Below, piece by piece: positions 24,674 through 32,166 of a stretch of 64,000 nucleotides of DNA. Position 1 is the first letter of the stretch. Every line of letters begins with the position of its first letter. Source of the DNA: Lederbergia graminis (GTDB taxonomy: Bacteria; Bacillota; Bacilli; Bacillales; Bacillaceae_C); assembly GCF_042655485.1 (NCBI RefSeq), contig NZ_JBHSMC010000001.1, positions 806,001 to 870,000 of the forward strand, written 5' to 3'. A program made the translations under genes and the position numbers. The notes below the pieces were generated by a model. It ran no database searches, was not told the origin of the DNA, and saw only the letters and a list, made by a program, of their open reading frames with translations.

Positions 24674-26320
24674 TTAATATGGATCTGCCTCGTGACTCTC
24701 TTTCACCGCGTCTTTTGTTGCTGCATTGGCATCGATTGAGCCTTGTCCATATTTAGAAGCCCCTGCTTCTTTTCCTGGAACATTATTTGTCTCCATTCCT
24801 TGTAATTCTTGCATTTTCTTTTCAATGCCATCTTTTACCCGGCGACCGTAATCTTCGTCTGCTTGTGTAAAATGCTCAATCATAGCATCCTGTATGCGTT
24901 TGTCACATATAGCTAGTGCTTCTGAAAGATTTTTAATTAACTCATCACGTTCCCATTCATCGTAGCTTCTGTATGTCTCTCCTGCCTGACCATAATTATT
25001 TGGTCGATCAATTGGCTCACTCAATACAGCAGCATTATAAGTTGGCTGATGCGGAGGACGTTCCTGCTTACTTGCTTCCTTATATCCACCTAGCATGGAA
25101 GGCTCATAGTTAATATGAGCGTTATCTTTAAATTGTTCTGGATCTCTTGGATCCATTTGTCCTCTTCGTTGATTTGTACGAACAGGAGTATTAGGAGCAT
25201 TCACCGGTAATTGTAAATAGTTTGCTCCAACTCGGTGTCGTTGTGTATCAGAATAGGAAAAAGTACGACCTTGAAGCTTTTTATCATCGGAGAAATCCAT
25301 ACCGTCTACAAGAACTCCTGTACCGAAGGCTGCCTGCTCTATTTCTGCATGATAGTCTATAGGGTTACGATTAAGGACCATACGACCTACAGGAAGCCAA
25401 GGAAACTTATCTTCTGGCCATAGTTTCGTATCGTCAAGAGGATCAAAATCAAGTTCTGGATGATAATCATCCTCCATAATTTGGACAAAAAGCTCCCATT
25501 CAGGATAATCTCCACGTTCAATTGCTTCATATAAATCTTGTGTTGCATGACCAACGTTCTTTGCTTGAATTTTTTCTGCTTCCTCTTGTGTTAAATTACG
25601 GATACCTTGTTTAGGTTCCCAATGATATTTCACTAAAACAGCTTCACCCTTATCATTCACCCACTTGTACGTATTTACACCAGAACCTTGCATATGCCGA
25701 TATGTAGCTGGGATTCCCCAAGGAGAAAACAAAATCGTAATCATATGTGTAGCCTCTGGTGTTCTTGAAACAAAATCAAACATCCTTTGTGGGTTTGGTA
25801 CATTGGATGCCGGATCAGCTTTAAATGCATGTATCATATCAGGGAACTTCATCGCATCACGAATAAAAAATATCTTCAAATTATTTCCGACTAAATCCCA
25901 ATTCCCATCTTCTGTATACATTTTTACTGCAAATCCACGCGGATCTCTTGCCGTTTCTGGTGAATCTTTTGCCCCAGCTACAGTTGAAAAACGTACTAAG
26001 ACTGGTGTTTTCTTTCCAGCACCAGAAAATACTTTCGCTCGAGTATATTTTTCAACCGGTTCATTGCCGACTTTTCCATATGTTTCAAAATATCCAAAAG
26101 CACCAGCACCTCTGGCATGTACTACACGCTCAGGTACTTCTTCGCGATCAAAATGAGAAATTTTTTCAATGAAATGATAATTTTCAAGTGTAGCTGGACC
26201 ACGATTACCAACCGTACGAATATTTTGATTATCTGTTACCGGATGACCTTGTCGATTTGTTAGTATTTCACGATCTATGTCTTGATTTAATGAATCTTGA
26301 TTCTCTTCATTATTTGCCAT
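24674..26320 (-). CDS. katA: Catalase (heme, clade 3-like small-subunit type)
   Basis: This enzyme disproportionates H2O2 in the cytoplasm. The 548-residue protein has the distal His motif ERVVHARGAGAFGYF (residues ~61-75), the Asn motif DLVGNNLKIFFIRD (~138-151) and the proximal heme-ligand Tyr in GRTFSYSDTQRHR (~345). The C-terminal ~50 residues extend beyond the core and are hydrophilic. GGAGG precedes the ATG. A possible PerR-type operator lies about 80 bases upstream. The gene is monocistronic. Confidence 0.95.
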   Translation of the reverse strand: MANNEENQDSLNQDIDREILTNRQGHPVTDNQNIRTVGNRGPATLENYHFIEKISHFDREEVPERVVHARGAGAFGYFETYGKVGNEPVEKYTRAKVFSGAGKKTPVLVRFSTVAGAKDSPETARDPRGFAVKMYTEDGNWDLVGNNLKIFFIRDAMKFPDMIHAFKADPASNVPNPQRMFDFVSRTPEATHMITILFSPWGIPATYRHMQGSGVNTYKWVNDKGEAVLVKYHWEPKQGIRNLTQEEAEKIQAKNVGHATQDLYEAIERGDYPEWELFVQIMEDDYHPELDFDPLDDTKLWPEDKFPWLPVGRMVLNRNPIDYHAEIEQAAFGTGVLVDGMDFSDDKKLQGRTFSYSDTQRHRVGANYLQLPVNAPNTPVRTNQRRGQMDPRDPEQFKDNAHINYEPSMLGGYKEASKQERPPHQPTYNAAVLSEPIDRPNNYGQAGETYRSYDEWERDELIKNLSEALAICDKRIQDAMIEHFTQADEDYGRRVKDGIEKKMQELQGMETNNVPGKEAGASKYGQGSIDANAATKDAVKESHEADPY

Positions 26321-26401
26321 AAAGAAAACCTCCTAATTTTAAATATAAACACCACCTAGCTTTCCATAAAATTTAAAATTTTATGCTGTTTCTATTAGTA
26401 C

Positions 26402-26416
26402 TTATGATTACTATTA
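26402..26416. promoter_or_regulatory. Possible PerR box upstream of katA
   Basis: TTATGATTACTATTA agrees with the PerR consensus TTATAATNATTATAA at 11 of 14 fixed positions. It lies 82 bases upstream of the katA start codon, where peroxide control of a catalase is expected. AT-rich DNA yields such matches by chance, so the call is weak. Confidence 0.35.
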
Positions 26417-26420
26417 AAAG

Positions 26421-26461
26421 GAAAAAAGCGCTGCATCATCACAAATGAAACAACGCTTTTT
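26421..26461 (-). terminator. Terminator after the tRNA fragment
   Basis: Stem AAAAAGCG / CGCTTTTTT with a T tract on the - strand. It follows the truncated tRNA end and also serves folD. Confidence 0.6.
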
Positions 26462-26468
26462 GTATTAG

Positions 26469-26493
26469 TGATTCTTATAGGGTTCGAACCCAA
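26469..26493 (-). pseudogene. tRNA 3-prime-end remnant
   Basis: On the - strand a T-arm (GGGTTCGAACCC) is followed by an acceptor-like 3-prime end TAAGAATCA and then CTAATACAAAA. The same acceptor end and the same downstream bases occur after the intact tRNA-Val at 27741-27813, with three differences inside the tRNA part. The 5-prime two thirds of the tRNA are missing and a short dispersed repeat abuts the break. It is either a decayed tRNA gene or a duplicated attachment-site-like end. Confidence 0.5.
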
Positions 26494-26503
26494 TATGCTG
26501 TGC

Positions 26504-26545
26504 ACTTCGGAAAGCGTAGTGTATTTCCGAAGCGATATAGTTTTA
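26504..26545. repeat. Short dispersed repeat fragment
   Basis: CGGAAAGCGTAGTGTATTTCCG with GAAGCGATAT after it matches the right end of the mosaic repeat at 60566-60590. The palindromic CGGAAA..TTTCCG makes a hairpin. It abuts the tRNA remnant, on the side where the tRNA is broken. Confidence 0.6.
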
Positions 26546-26584
26546 CTTCCATTGTTCAGATGTTATTGTCCTAACCTCTTTAAC

Positions 26585-27424
26585 TTAAACAGAGTATTTT
26601 TCTGCTGATTCTACTGTTTGTTTCAACAAAGTAGCAATAGTAACTGGACCAACACCACCAGGAACAGGTGTTATTGCACTAGCAACTTCATAACAAGTTT
26701 TATAATCAATATCACCAACATTCCCTTCGTTATAACCTGCATCTAAAATGATTGAACCGTCCTTTAGCCAGCTACCTTTAATAAATTCAGGCTTTCCTAC
26801 TGCTGCAACAACAATGTCTGCTAGTTTTAAGATTTCAGGTAAATTGGAGGTTCTTGAATGGCAAGTGGTAACAGTCGCATTTGCATTAAGAAGTAAAGCA
26901 GAAACAGGTTTACCTAAGATTGGGCTTCTCCCTACTACTACAGCATGTTTACCATCAATTTGGATCTGGTAATGCTCTAAGATCTTCATGATTGCTGCTG
27001 GCGTGCAAGATGGATATTCTCCGAATCCTAACGCTGTCTGTCCGTAACCTGTGCTTGTTACACCATCTACATCTTTTCGAATATCAATTGCTTCAAATGC
27101 AGTGCGTTCATCAATATGTGGTGGTACTGGATGTTGTAAGAGAATACCATGAACCGAGTTATCATTATTTAATTCTTTTATTGTTTCTACCAACTCCGAT
27201 GTACTTGTTTCTTCGGGCAAATGCACACGAATAGACTTCATACCTAATCTTTTACAAGCATTCCCTTTCATTTTTACATAGGTCTCTGAAGCAGGATTAT
27301 CACCAACTAATATAGTAGCTAGGCATGGTATTAAACCATTTTTCTTTAATTTCTCAATACGAGTTTTCAAGCCCTCTCTTATTTCTTGGGCAACAACATT
27401 CCCATCCAAAACGATTTTATCCAT
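26585..27424 (-). CDS. folD: Bifunctional methylenetetrahydrofolate dehydrogenase / cyclohydrolase
   Basis: This enzyme interconverts 5,10-methylene- and 10-formyl-tetrahydrofolate with NADP, supplying one-carbon units for purine synthesis. The 279-residue protein has YVKMKGNACKRLG with the catalytic Lys (~50), GILLQHPVPPH (~94-104), the NADP loop VVGRSPILGKPVSALL (~162-177) and TPVPGGVGPVTIATLL near the C-terminus. AAGGAGGC precedes the ATG. Its leader carries a ZTP riboswitch, which ties expression to purine-precursor status. Confidence 0.96.
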   Translation of the reverse strand: MDKIVLDGNVVAQEIREGLKTRIEKLKKNGLIPCLATILVGDNPASETYVKMKGNACKRLGMKSIRVHLPEETSTSELVETIKELNNDNSVHGILLQHPVPPHIDERTAFEAIDIRKDVDGVTSTGYGQTALGFGEYPSCTPAAIMKILEHYQIQIDGKHAVVVGRSPILGKPVSALLLNANATVTTCHSRTSNLPEILKLADIVVAAVGKPEFIKGSWLKDGSIILDAGYNEGNVGDIDYKTCYEVASAITPVPGGVGPVTIATLLKQTVESAEKYSV

Positions 27425-27454
27425 AACTACGCCTCCTTAAAATATAATAAAAAA

Positions 27455-27562
27455 AGAGATAAGGATATATCCTTATCTCTGCCCAGACGACCCGACCATA
27501 TATAAAACACAGCTTCCTTGTGGTCATTTCCACAAATGTCGTCAGTTACTGTGTCTACTTCC
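27455..27562 (-). promoter_or_regulatory. ZTP (pfl-type) riboswitch with terminator, controlling folD
   Basis: Read on the - strand, P1 (ACACAG / CTGTGT) encloses the conserved AACTGACGAC and a GTGG / CCAC stem. The second domain carries GGTCGGGTCGTCTGGGCA, the hallmark CCUGGGC-type end of the pfl motif. GACGAC and GTCGTC can form the known pseudoknot. An AGAGATAAGGATA / TATCCTTATCTCT hairpin with T7 (27455-27480) follows directly as terminator. ZTP riboswitches turn on folate one-carbon genes when ZTP/ZMP accumulates. Confidence 0.88.
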
Positions 27563-27683
27563 TTTATATAAATAAAAGATAACATATAGGGATTAATTGT
27601 CAAATTGAAAATATTATTTTTGTAATAAGTTTCCCCAATTCCCCCAAAACAGCTGTACTAATATTTTGACTCAAAACTGTATC

Positions 27684-27733
27684 AAAAAAAAACTGCTGAA
27701 ATCACTTTGTTTATAAGCAATTTCAGCAGTTTT
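27684..27733 (-). terminator. Terminator of tRNA-Val
   Basis: The stem AAAACTGCTGAAAT / ATTTCAGCAGTTTT with a following T tract on the - strand starts about 8 bases after the tRNA 3-prime end. Confidence 0.8.
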
Positions 27734-27740
27734 GTATTAG

Positions 27741-27813
27741 TGATTCTGATTGGGTTCGAACCAACGACCTCCACCCTGTCAAGGTGGCGCTCTCCCAGCT
27801 GAGCTACAGAATC
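27741..27813 (-). tRNA. tRNA-Val (anticodon GAC)
   Basis: The 73-base cloverleaf has a 7-bp acceptor (GATTCTG / CAGAATC), D-arm with AGCTCAGCTGGGAGAGC, anticodon stem CCACC / GGTGG with loop TTGACAG (anticodon GAC), and T-arm GGTTCGAACC. CCA is not encoded: the gene ends with discriminator A followed by CTAATAC. It stands alone and has its own terminator. Confidence 0.95.
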
Positions 27814-27892
27814 TTAATATGTATTTTATTTCACACAATTAAATATACACTGAGGCTCTCCTTTTGTCAACAATACAAAACTGTATTATACA

Positions 27893-27922
27893 TAAAAAGG
27901 CACCTAGTTTATCCTAGATGCC
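27893..27922 (-). terminator. Terminator of the TAXI-protein gene
   Basis: The stem GGCATCTAGG / CCTAGGTGCC is followed by TTTTTAT on the - strand. Confidence 0.75.
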
Positions 27923-27939
27923 CCATCTCGATGGAGTTC

Positions 27940-28932
27940 TTATTCTGTAGAAATCCCTTTTTCTTTAAAGTATCTCATTGCACCTGGATGTATATCGAAT
28001 GCAGTTCCATCTAAAGCTTTGTCTGCTGTAATAAATGTTCCTTTTGGATGGCCAAGTTTATCAGTACTTTCAAATAAAAGCTTTGTCACCTCATAAACTA
28101 GGGCTTCTGATATATCTGAATGAACGACTAACATAGCTTGTACTGCTGCAGTATGAACGTTTTCAACCGAGTCATATGTACCCGCTGGAATAGTATCCTT
28201 TTGATAATATGGATATTTGTTAATTAACTGCTCTAGCTTATCATCTTCTAGATTAATAATTACAATATCTTTTGTAGCTTTAAGCCCTTCTATTGCTCCT
28301 GTAGGGGTCCCACTAGTAAGAAATGCAGCATCTATTGTACCATCTTGAAGAGCTGTTGTAGAGTCGTCAAATGATAAATGACGAGTATTTACATCATCTA
28401 TTGACATTCCATAAACCTCTAGGATCTGCTCTGCATTTGTTTTTGTACCTGATTGCTCTGATCCGATCGAAACAATCTTCCCTTTTAAATCTGCAACAGA
28501 ATGAATTTCAGCTTCTTTTGTTGTAACAATTTGAATCGCTTCTGGATAAAGTGTACCTAATGCTTGAAGTTTAGTTACTTTATCACCTTCAAACATATGA
28601 GTACCCTCGATGGCAAAATTGGCAATATCCGATTGTGTGAATGCAAGTTGAGCATCACCTTCTTCAAGTAATTTCAAGTTCTCTACAGATGCTTCAGAAG
28701 TAATTGCATTTGTTTCGACACCTGTAGAATCTGTTATTAATTTGGCTAGATTGCCACCTATAGGATAATATGTACCACCAGTTCCACCTGTCGCTATCCT
28801 TAAAGACTCAATCCCATATTCACTTTCAGCCTTATCTGTATTCTTATCTTCTTTTTTCGTTCCTTCACAGGCAATCAATATGGATGATAATAGGAATAGA
28901 AAAGCAGTAAATAAAACAAATCTTTGTTTCAA
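27940..28932 (-). CDS. TAXI family TRAP transporter solute-binding lipoprotein
   Basis: The 330-residue extracytoplasmic substrate-binding protein has lipobox LIAC at ~18-22, so it is a lipoprotein. The TAXI-family signature is IATGGTGGTYYPIGGNLA (~46-63), with IVSIGSEQSGTKTNAEQIL (~155) and HPGAMRYFKEKGI at the end. TAXI proteins bind carboxylates and work with a fused TRAP permease. No permease is encoded in the window, since the downstream DNA holds a terminator and a tRNA, so this is an orphan here. The TTG/ATG region shows GAGGAGG before the start. Confidence 0.9.
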   Translation of the reverse strand: MKQRFVLFTAFLFLLSSILIACEGTKKEDKNTDKAESEYGIESLRIATGGTGGTYYPIGGNLAKLITDSTGVETNAITSEASVENLKLLEEGDAQLAFTQSDIANFAIEGTHMFEGDKVTKLQALGTLYPEAIQIVTTKEAEIHSVADLKGKIVSIGSEQSGTKTNAEQILEVYGMSIDDVNTRHLSFDDSTTALQDGTIDAAFLTSGTPTGAIEGLKATKDIVIINLEDDKLEQLINKYPYYQKDTIPAGTYDSVENVHTAAVQAMLVVHSDISEALVYEVTKLLFESTDKLGHPKGTFITADKALDGTAFDIHPGAMRYFKEKGISTE

Positions 28933-29073
28933 AAGAACTCCTCCTCATGATGTAATAAAAAACAATTGCAAACATAATGGAATATGATAATTGTCTTTTT
29001 TCACAAACCATGAATTTCTATGATAAAATTATCACCAATATTAAAATTTCTATTCTATTATGGAGGACTTCAA

Positions 29074-29793
29074 ATGGGAAATGTTCAAGGAACAATCAAG
29101 GAATATACTTTAAACAGTCGGGAATTAAATGATCAAATGATAACACTCGTTTATACACCTGCTACATTTTCACCATTTCTTGATTATTCCGTTCTGATTG
29201 TCCAAGATGTAAAAGATTATATACAAATGGGAAAACTTACACGTTTTACAGATGAATTAATCGAGAATAACGAAATAAAAAATATAATTATCGTTGGAAC
29301 ACATTACAAATCGATAGAAGATCGAAGAAATAAGTATCATCCTCAAGGGGAAGAAAATGAAGCTTTTATTCGATTTTTAGCTCATGAACTTGTGCCATGG
29401 ATTGATAATAAATTTCCAACCACTGCGTTAGGAAAAGATAGATATATAATGGGGGATAGCTTGGCTGGCACTGTAGCATTCATGACTGCTGTTAAATACC
29501 CCAATATATTTGGTAATGTCATTATGCATTCACCTTATGTAGATGATCATGTGCTAACAGCAGCTAAACAGCATCCAAACCCTTCCCTCCTTTCCATATA
29601 CCATGTGGTCGGAAAAGATGAAAAGGTAGTAAAAATCTCTAATAATCGCGATTTTTTAACACCTAATCGCAAGCTAAACGCAATTTTAGTGGAAAAAGGA
29701 TTTCAATTATTTTATGATGAGTTTGATGGTGGCCACTCATGGAAATATTGGCAGCCAGATGTAAAAAGAGCCCTACAAAAAATGTTCATATAA
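29074..29793 (+). CDS. yjcH: YjcH-type alpha/beta hydrolase (esterase D-like)
   Basis: This 239-residue cytoplasmic hydrolase shows a nucleophile elbow-like GDSLAG at ~130 (GxSxxG form) and a terminal FDGGHSWKYWQPDVKRAL with the catalytic His. TGGAGGACTT stands before the ATG at 29074; a longer frame is less likely. It begins the yjcH-yjcG-yjcF set in the order known from B. subtilis. The substrate is unknown; the family includes enterochelin-esterase-like and esterase D-like enzymes. Confidence 0.85.
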   Translation: MGNVQGTIKEYTLNSRELNDQMITLVYTPATFSPFLDYSVLIVQDVKDYIQMGKLTRFTDELIENNEIKNIIIVGTHYKSIEDRRNKYHPQGEENEAFIRFLAHELVPWIDNKFPTTALGKDRYIMGDSLAGTVAFMTAVKYPNIFGNVIMHSPYVDDHVLTAAKQHPNPSLLSIYHVVGKDEKVVKISNNRDFLTPNRKLNAILVEKGFQLFYDEFDGGHSWKYWQPDVKRALQKMFI

Positions 29794-29875
29794 CGACTAT
29801 GTAAAGTTTTGCTAATATTTGTTATAGTATAAGAGTAAGAATTGGTTTACTAAAATAGGAATAGGAGGATATGAA

Positions 29876-30385
29876 ATGAAATACGGTATTGTTGTTTTTC
29901 CATCAAAAACATTACAAGATTTAGCTAATTCATATCGAAAAAGGTACGATCCTCACTATGCATTAATACCTCCACATCTAACACTACAAGAGGCATTTGA
30001 GACAGATATAGATGCTGATAAATTAACAAATATTATTTCAGAAATCGCAAAAAAATATGAACCGTTTCAATTAGAAGTTCATAAGGTAAGTTCATTTCAA
30101 CCAATAAATAATACGATTTATTTTAAAGTGAAAATGAATGATGTCCTCCAAAATTTACATGAGGACTTCCAACAACAATTACCTTGTGAAGAATCAAAAC
30201 ACCCTTTTGTGCCGCATGTGACAATCGCACAAAAGTTATCTAACGATGAACATTCAGATGTTTACGGTTCTCTTAGAATGTTAGGAGTAGAACATAGTGA
30301 AGTAGTAGATCGATTCCACCTTGTTTACCAATTAGAGAACGGTTCTTGGACCGTTTATGAAACATTCCGACTTGGAAAGGATTAA
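29876..30385 (+). CDS. yjcG: YjcG, 2-prime-5-prime RNA ligase / phosphoesterase-like
   Basis: The 169-residue protein has the two HxT/S motifs of the 2H phosphoesterase superfamily: PPHLTLQEAF (~39-48) and HPFVPHVTIAQKL (~111-122). Members hydrolyse cyclic phosphate ends of RNA or nucleotides. The biological substrate of YjcG is not established. AGGAGGAT precedes the ATG. It ends 8 bases before yjcF. Confidence 0.9.
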   Translation: MKYGIVVFPSKTLQDLANSYRKRYDPHYALIPPHLTLQEAFETDIDADKLTNIISEIAKKYEPFQLEVHKVSSFQPINNTIYFKVKMNDVLQNLHEDFQQQLPCEESKHPFVPHVTIAQKLSNDEHSDVYGSLRMLGVEHSEVVDRFHLVYQLENGSWTVYETFRLGKD

Positions 30386-30392
30386 TCGTATA

Positions 30393-30839
30393 ATGAACGT
30401 AATAAAAGTGAACAACGAAGAACAACTACAGGATGCTTTTGCAATTAGAAAAAAGGTTTTCGTAGAGGAACAACAAGTTCCCATTGAATTAGAAATAGAT
30501 GAATATGAACAAGAGGCTACACATTTTGTTGTTTATGAGGAAGACAATTCTCCAGTGGGTGCAGGGAGATTTCGTGTTCTCGATCATTCCGGAAAAGTAG
30601 AAAGAATCTGTGTGTTACCCACATATCGTGGAACAGGTGCTGGAAAGAGAATGATGAATGCAATTGAAGATTATGCTAAAAGCCTAAAATTACCAAGCCT
30701 CAAGTTAAATGCACAAATTACTGCAATACCTTTTTACGAAAAATTAGGGTACGACGTTATTTCGGAGGAATTTATGGATGCTGGAATTCCTCATAAAACG
30801 ATGAAAAAAACGATCACAGTTCCCACTACTTCCGTATAA
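30393..30839 (+). CDS. yjcF: GNAT family N-acetyltransferase YjcF
   Basis: This acetyl-CoA-dependent acetyltransferase of 148 residues has the AFAIRKKVFVEEQQVP N-terminal strand-helix typical of the ElaA/YjcF group, the pyrophosphate loop VLPTYRGTGAGKRMM (~70-84) and the C-terminal IPFYEKLGYDVISEEFMDAGIPH. The ATG at 30393 lies 8 bases after the yjcG stop, with GGAAAGGA upstream of it. The substrate is unknown. Confidence 0.88.
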   Translation: MNVIKVNNEEQLQDAFAIRKKVFVEEQQVPIELEIDEYEQEATHFVVYEEDNSPVGAGRFRVLDHSGKVERICVLPTYRGTGAGKRMMNAIEDYAKSLKLPSLKLNAQITAIPFYEKLGYDVISEEFMDAGIPHKTMKKTITVPTTSV

Positions 30840-30857
30840 TTTTGTTCATGAAATCTA

Positions 30858-30889
30858 GCCTTGTACTCCTACGTGAATACAAGGCATTT
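30858..30889 (+). terminator. Terminator of yjcH-yjcG-yjcF
   Basis: The stem GCCTTGTA / TACAAGGC is followed by ATTTTCATT; it lies 19 bases beyond the yjcF stop. Confidence 0.55.
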
Positions 30890-30896
30890 TCATTAC

Positions 30897-31133
30897 TTAC
30901 ACATATATGTCTATATTTTCACCTAAGCCGTCTTCTGTTACACCGGAAGTATTTTTTATTGTGTTATTAGATGTGCAAAATTGATGAACAGCTGATTGTT
31001 GAGTAAAGTTTTGCTTTAACTGTAGCGGTGGAATAGAAACTACCTCTGGACTTTTATTAGTGTTTCTAGTCTTCAGCATTCTTTCCCGATATTGCAGATA
31101 TTGGGTTTGGTTTATTGGTAAAATATAGCCCAT
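30897..31133 (-). CDS. Small protein of unknown function, probably sporulation-linked
   Basis: I do not recognise this 78-residue hydrophilic protein. It begins MGYILPINQTQYLQYRERM and has no membrane segment or Cys cluster beyond a single Cys. A strong GGGGGG ribosome binding site lies 5 bases before the ATG, supporting a real gene. It is 60 bases downstream of spoVIF on the same strand, in a stretch made up of spore genes, so a role in the spore or forespore is plausible by context only. Confidence 0.6.
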   Translation of the reverse strand: MGYILPINQTQYLQYRERMLKTRNTNKSPEVVSIPPLQLKQNFTQQSAVHQFCTSNNTIKNTSGVTEDGLGENIDIYV

Positions 31134-31193
31134 CTAAATCCCCCCATCACTATTCTTATAAACTTTACCCTCTTTCATTAACCTTAAACATTT

Positions 31194-31448
31194 TTATTTT
31201 TTATTCATCATTTTTGATATTTGCCCCATGTCTAACTTATTACCGTCTTTTGTGATGGATTCAACCATTTTGTCTTCGATTTCTTTCGATACTGGCTTAT
31301 TCGCAATTTTTGATACCCTCTTAATAATCATACGAACTGTTTTTTCATCTTTAAAATTTGCATTTTGTAATGAATTCGCTAATTCAAAAATCTCATTCAT
31401 GTTGACACCAGATTTTTTTTCAATGTTTTTAAAGAATTGATTTTCCAT
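31194..31448 (-). CDS. spoVIF: Stage VI sporulation protein F
   Basis: The 84-residue helical protein (MENQFFKNIEKKSGVNMNEIFELANSL) matches the SpoVIF/YjcC family. In B. subtilis this mother-cell protein is needed for late coat assembly through GerE-dependent genes. GGGAGGAG lies before the ATG. It stands in the same gene neighbourhood as in B. subtilis, next to a YjcZ-type small protein. Confidence 0.88.
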   Translation of the reverse strand: MENQFFKNIEKKSGVNMNEIFELANSLQNANFKDEKTVRMIIKRVSKIANKPVSKEIEDKMVESITKDGNKLDMGQISKMMNKK

Positions 31449-31523
31449 TTTTCGCCGCTCCTCCCTTAAATCTTTATATTGTATGAAGGAACTTGAAAGA
31501 AAGTGAAAGCGAAATAAAATAGA

Positions 31524-31566
31524 AAAGAAAGATGGAATAAATGAGTATCATTCATTCCATCTTTCT
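31524..31566 (-). terminator. Terminator of the YjcZ-type gene
   Basis: The stem AGAAAGATGGAAT / ATTCCATCTTTCT with a T-rich - strand tail lies 12 bases beyond the stop codon of the small gene at 31578. Confidence 0.75.
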
Positions 31567-31577
31567 ACGTCTTCATA

Positions 31578-31685
31578 TTAGCAAAAGCTTGCGCCAACAA
31601 TGATTAGTAAAATAAACAATACAACGATCAAAACAAATGAATTTCCGTAACCATAACCGCCACCATAGCCGCCATATCCGTACAT
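31578..31685 (-). CDS. YjcZ family sporulation protein (35 residues)
   Basis: The very short protein starts MYGYGGYGGGYGYGNSF and continues with a hydrophobic helix VLIVVLFILLIIVGASFC. This is exactly the plan of the YjcZ/YtrI-type small spore proteins: a Gly-Tyr-rich head and one membrane span. GTGAGGTGA lies upstream of the ATG. Such proteins are made in sporulation and associate with spore membranes or coat; the molecular role is not known. Confidence 0.88.
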   Translation of the reverse strand: MYGYGGYGGGYGYGNSFVLIVVLFILLIIVGASFC

Positions 31686-31782
31686 TCACTTTCACCTCAC
31701 TTTTATTGGTTCTTTCATAATTTATGTGAGGAGATTGTTTTCTGTATGGGCATATGTGCTAACTTTTATTTTTTATCAGCAA

Positions 31783-32139
31783 TTAACCTTTAGGTTTGAA
31801 TAATAACGCCCCGATAAATCCGAATACAATTGCTGCAGAAATACCGGATGATGTGACCTCAAACATACCAGTCAGAACGCCAACCAATCCATGTTTTTCT
31901 GCTTCGTTCATTGCTCCTTCTACAAGTGAATTTCCAAAGCTAGTAATCGGTATTGTTGCTCCTGCACCGGCAAAATCAATTAAAGGTTCATATAAACCAA
32001 AACCGGCTAAAATCGCTCCACTTACAACTAATATACTTAAGGTATGTGCAGGAGTTAGTTTGGCTACATCAAATAATAATTGTCCAATTACACAAATTAA
32101 TCCACCAATGACAAAAGACCAAAAAAACATTGCAAGCAT
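31783..32139 (-). CDS. spoVAE: Stage V sporulation protein AE (SpoVAEb type)
   Basis: This integral membrane protein of 118 residues has three or four spans and begins MLAMFFWSFVIGGLICVIGQLL. It shares the GAGATIPITSFGNSLVEGAM motif with SpoVAC. It is part of the inner-spore-membrane channel that moves Ca-dipicolinic acid. The ATG at 32139 has AAAGGA 9 bases upstream and is preferred to a TTG three codons earlier. It is the last gene of the yhcN-like / spoVAC / spoVAD / spoVAE unit. Confidence 0.93.
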   Translation of the reverse strand: MLAMFFWSFVIGGLICVIGQLLFDVAKLTPAHTLSILVVSGAILAGFGLYEPLIDFAGAGATIPITSFGNSLVEGAMNEAEKHGLVGVLTGMFEVTSSGISAAIVFGFIGALLFKPKG

Positions 32140-32166
32140 AGCTTTCAATCCTTTCTAACAACCTAC

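Noticed and set aside
26469..27813. A tRNA-integrated genomic island between the tRNA remnant and tRNA-Val
   Set aside because: The interval contains only folD, its riboswitch and terminators; there is no integrase or foreign gene.
31796..32158. Long + strand frames opposite spoVAE, fabF, the antiporter gene and katA
   Set aside because: They are antisense to well-identified genes and have no family features or ribosome binding sites.
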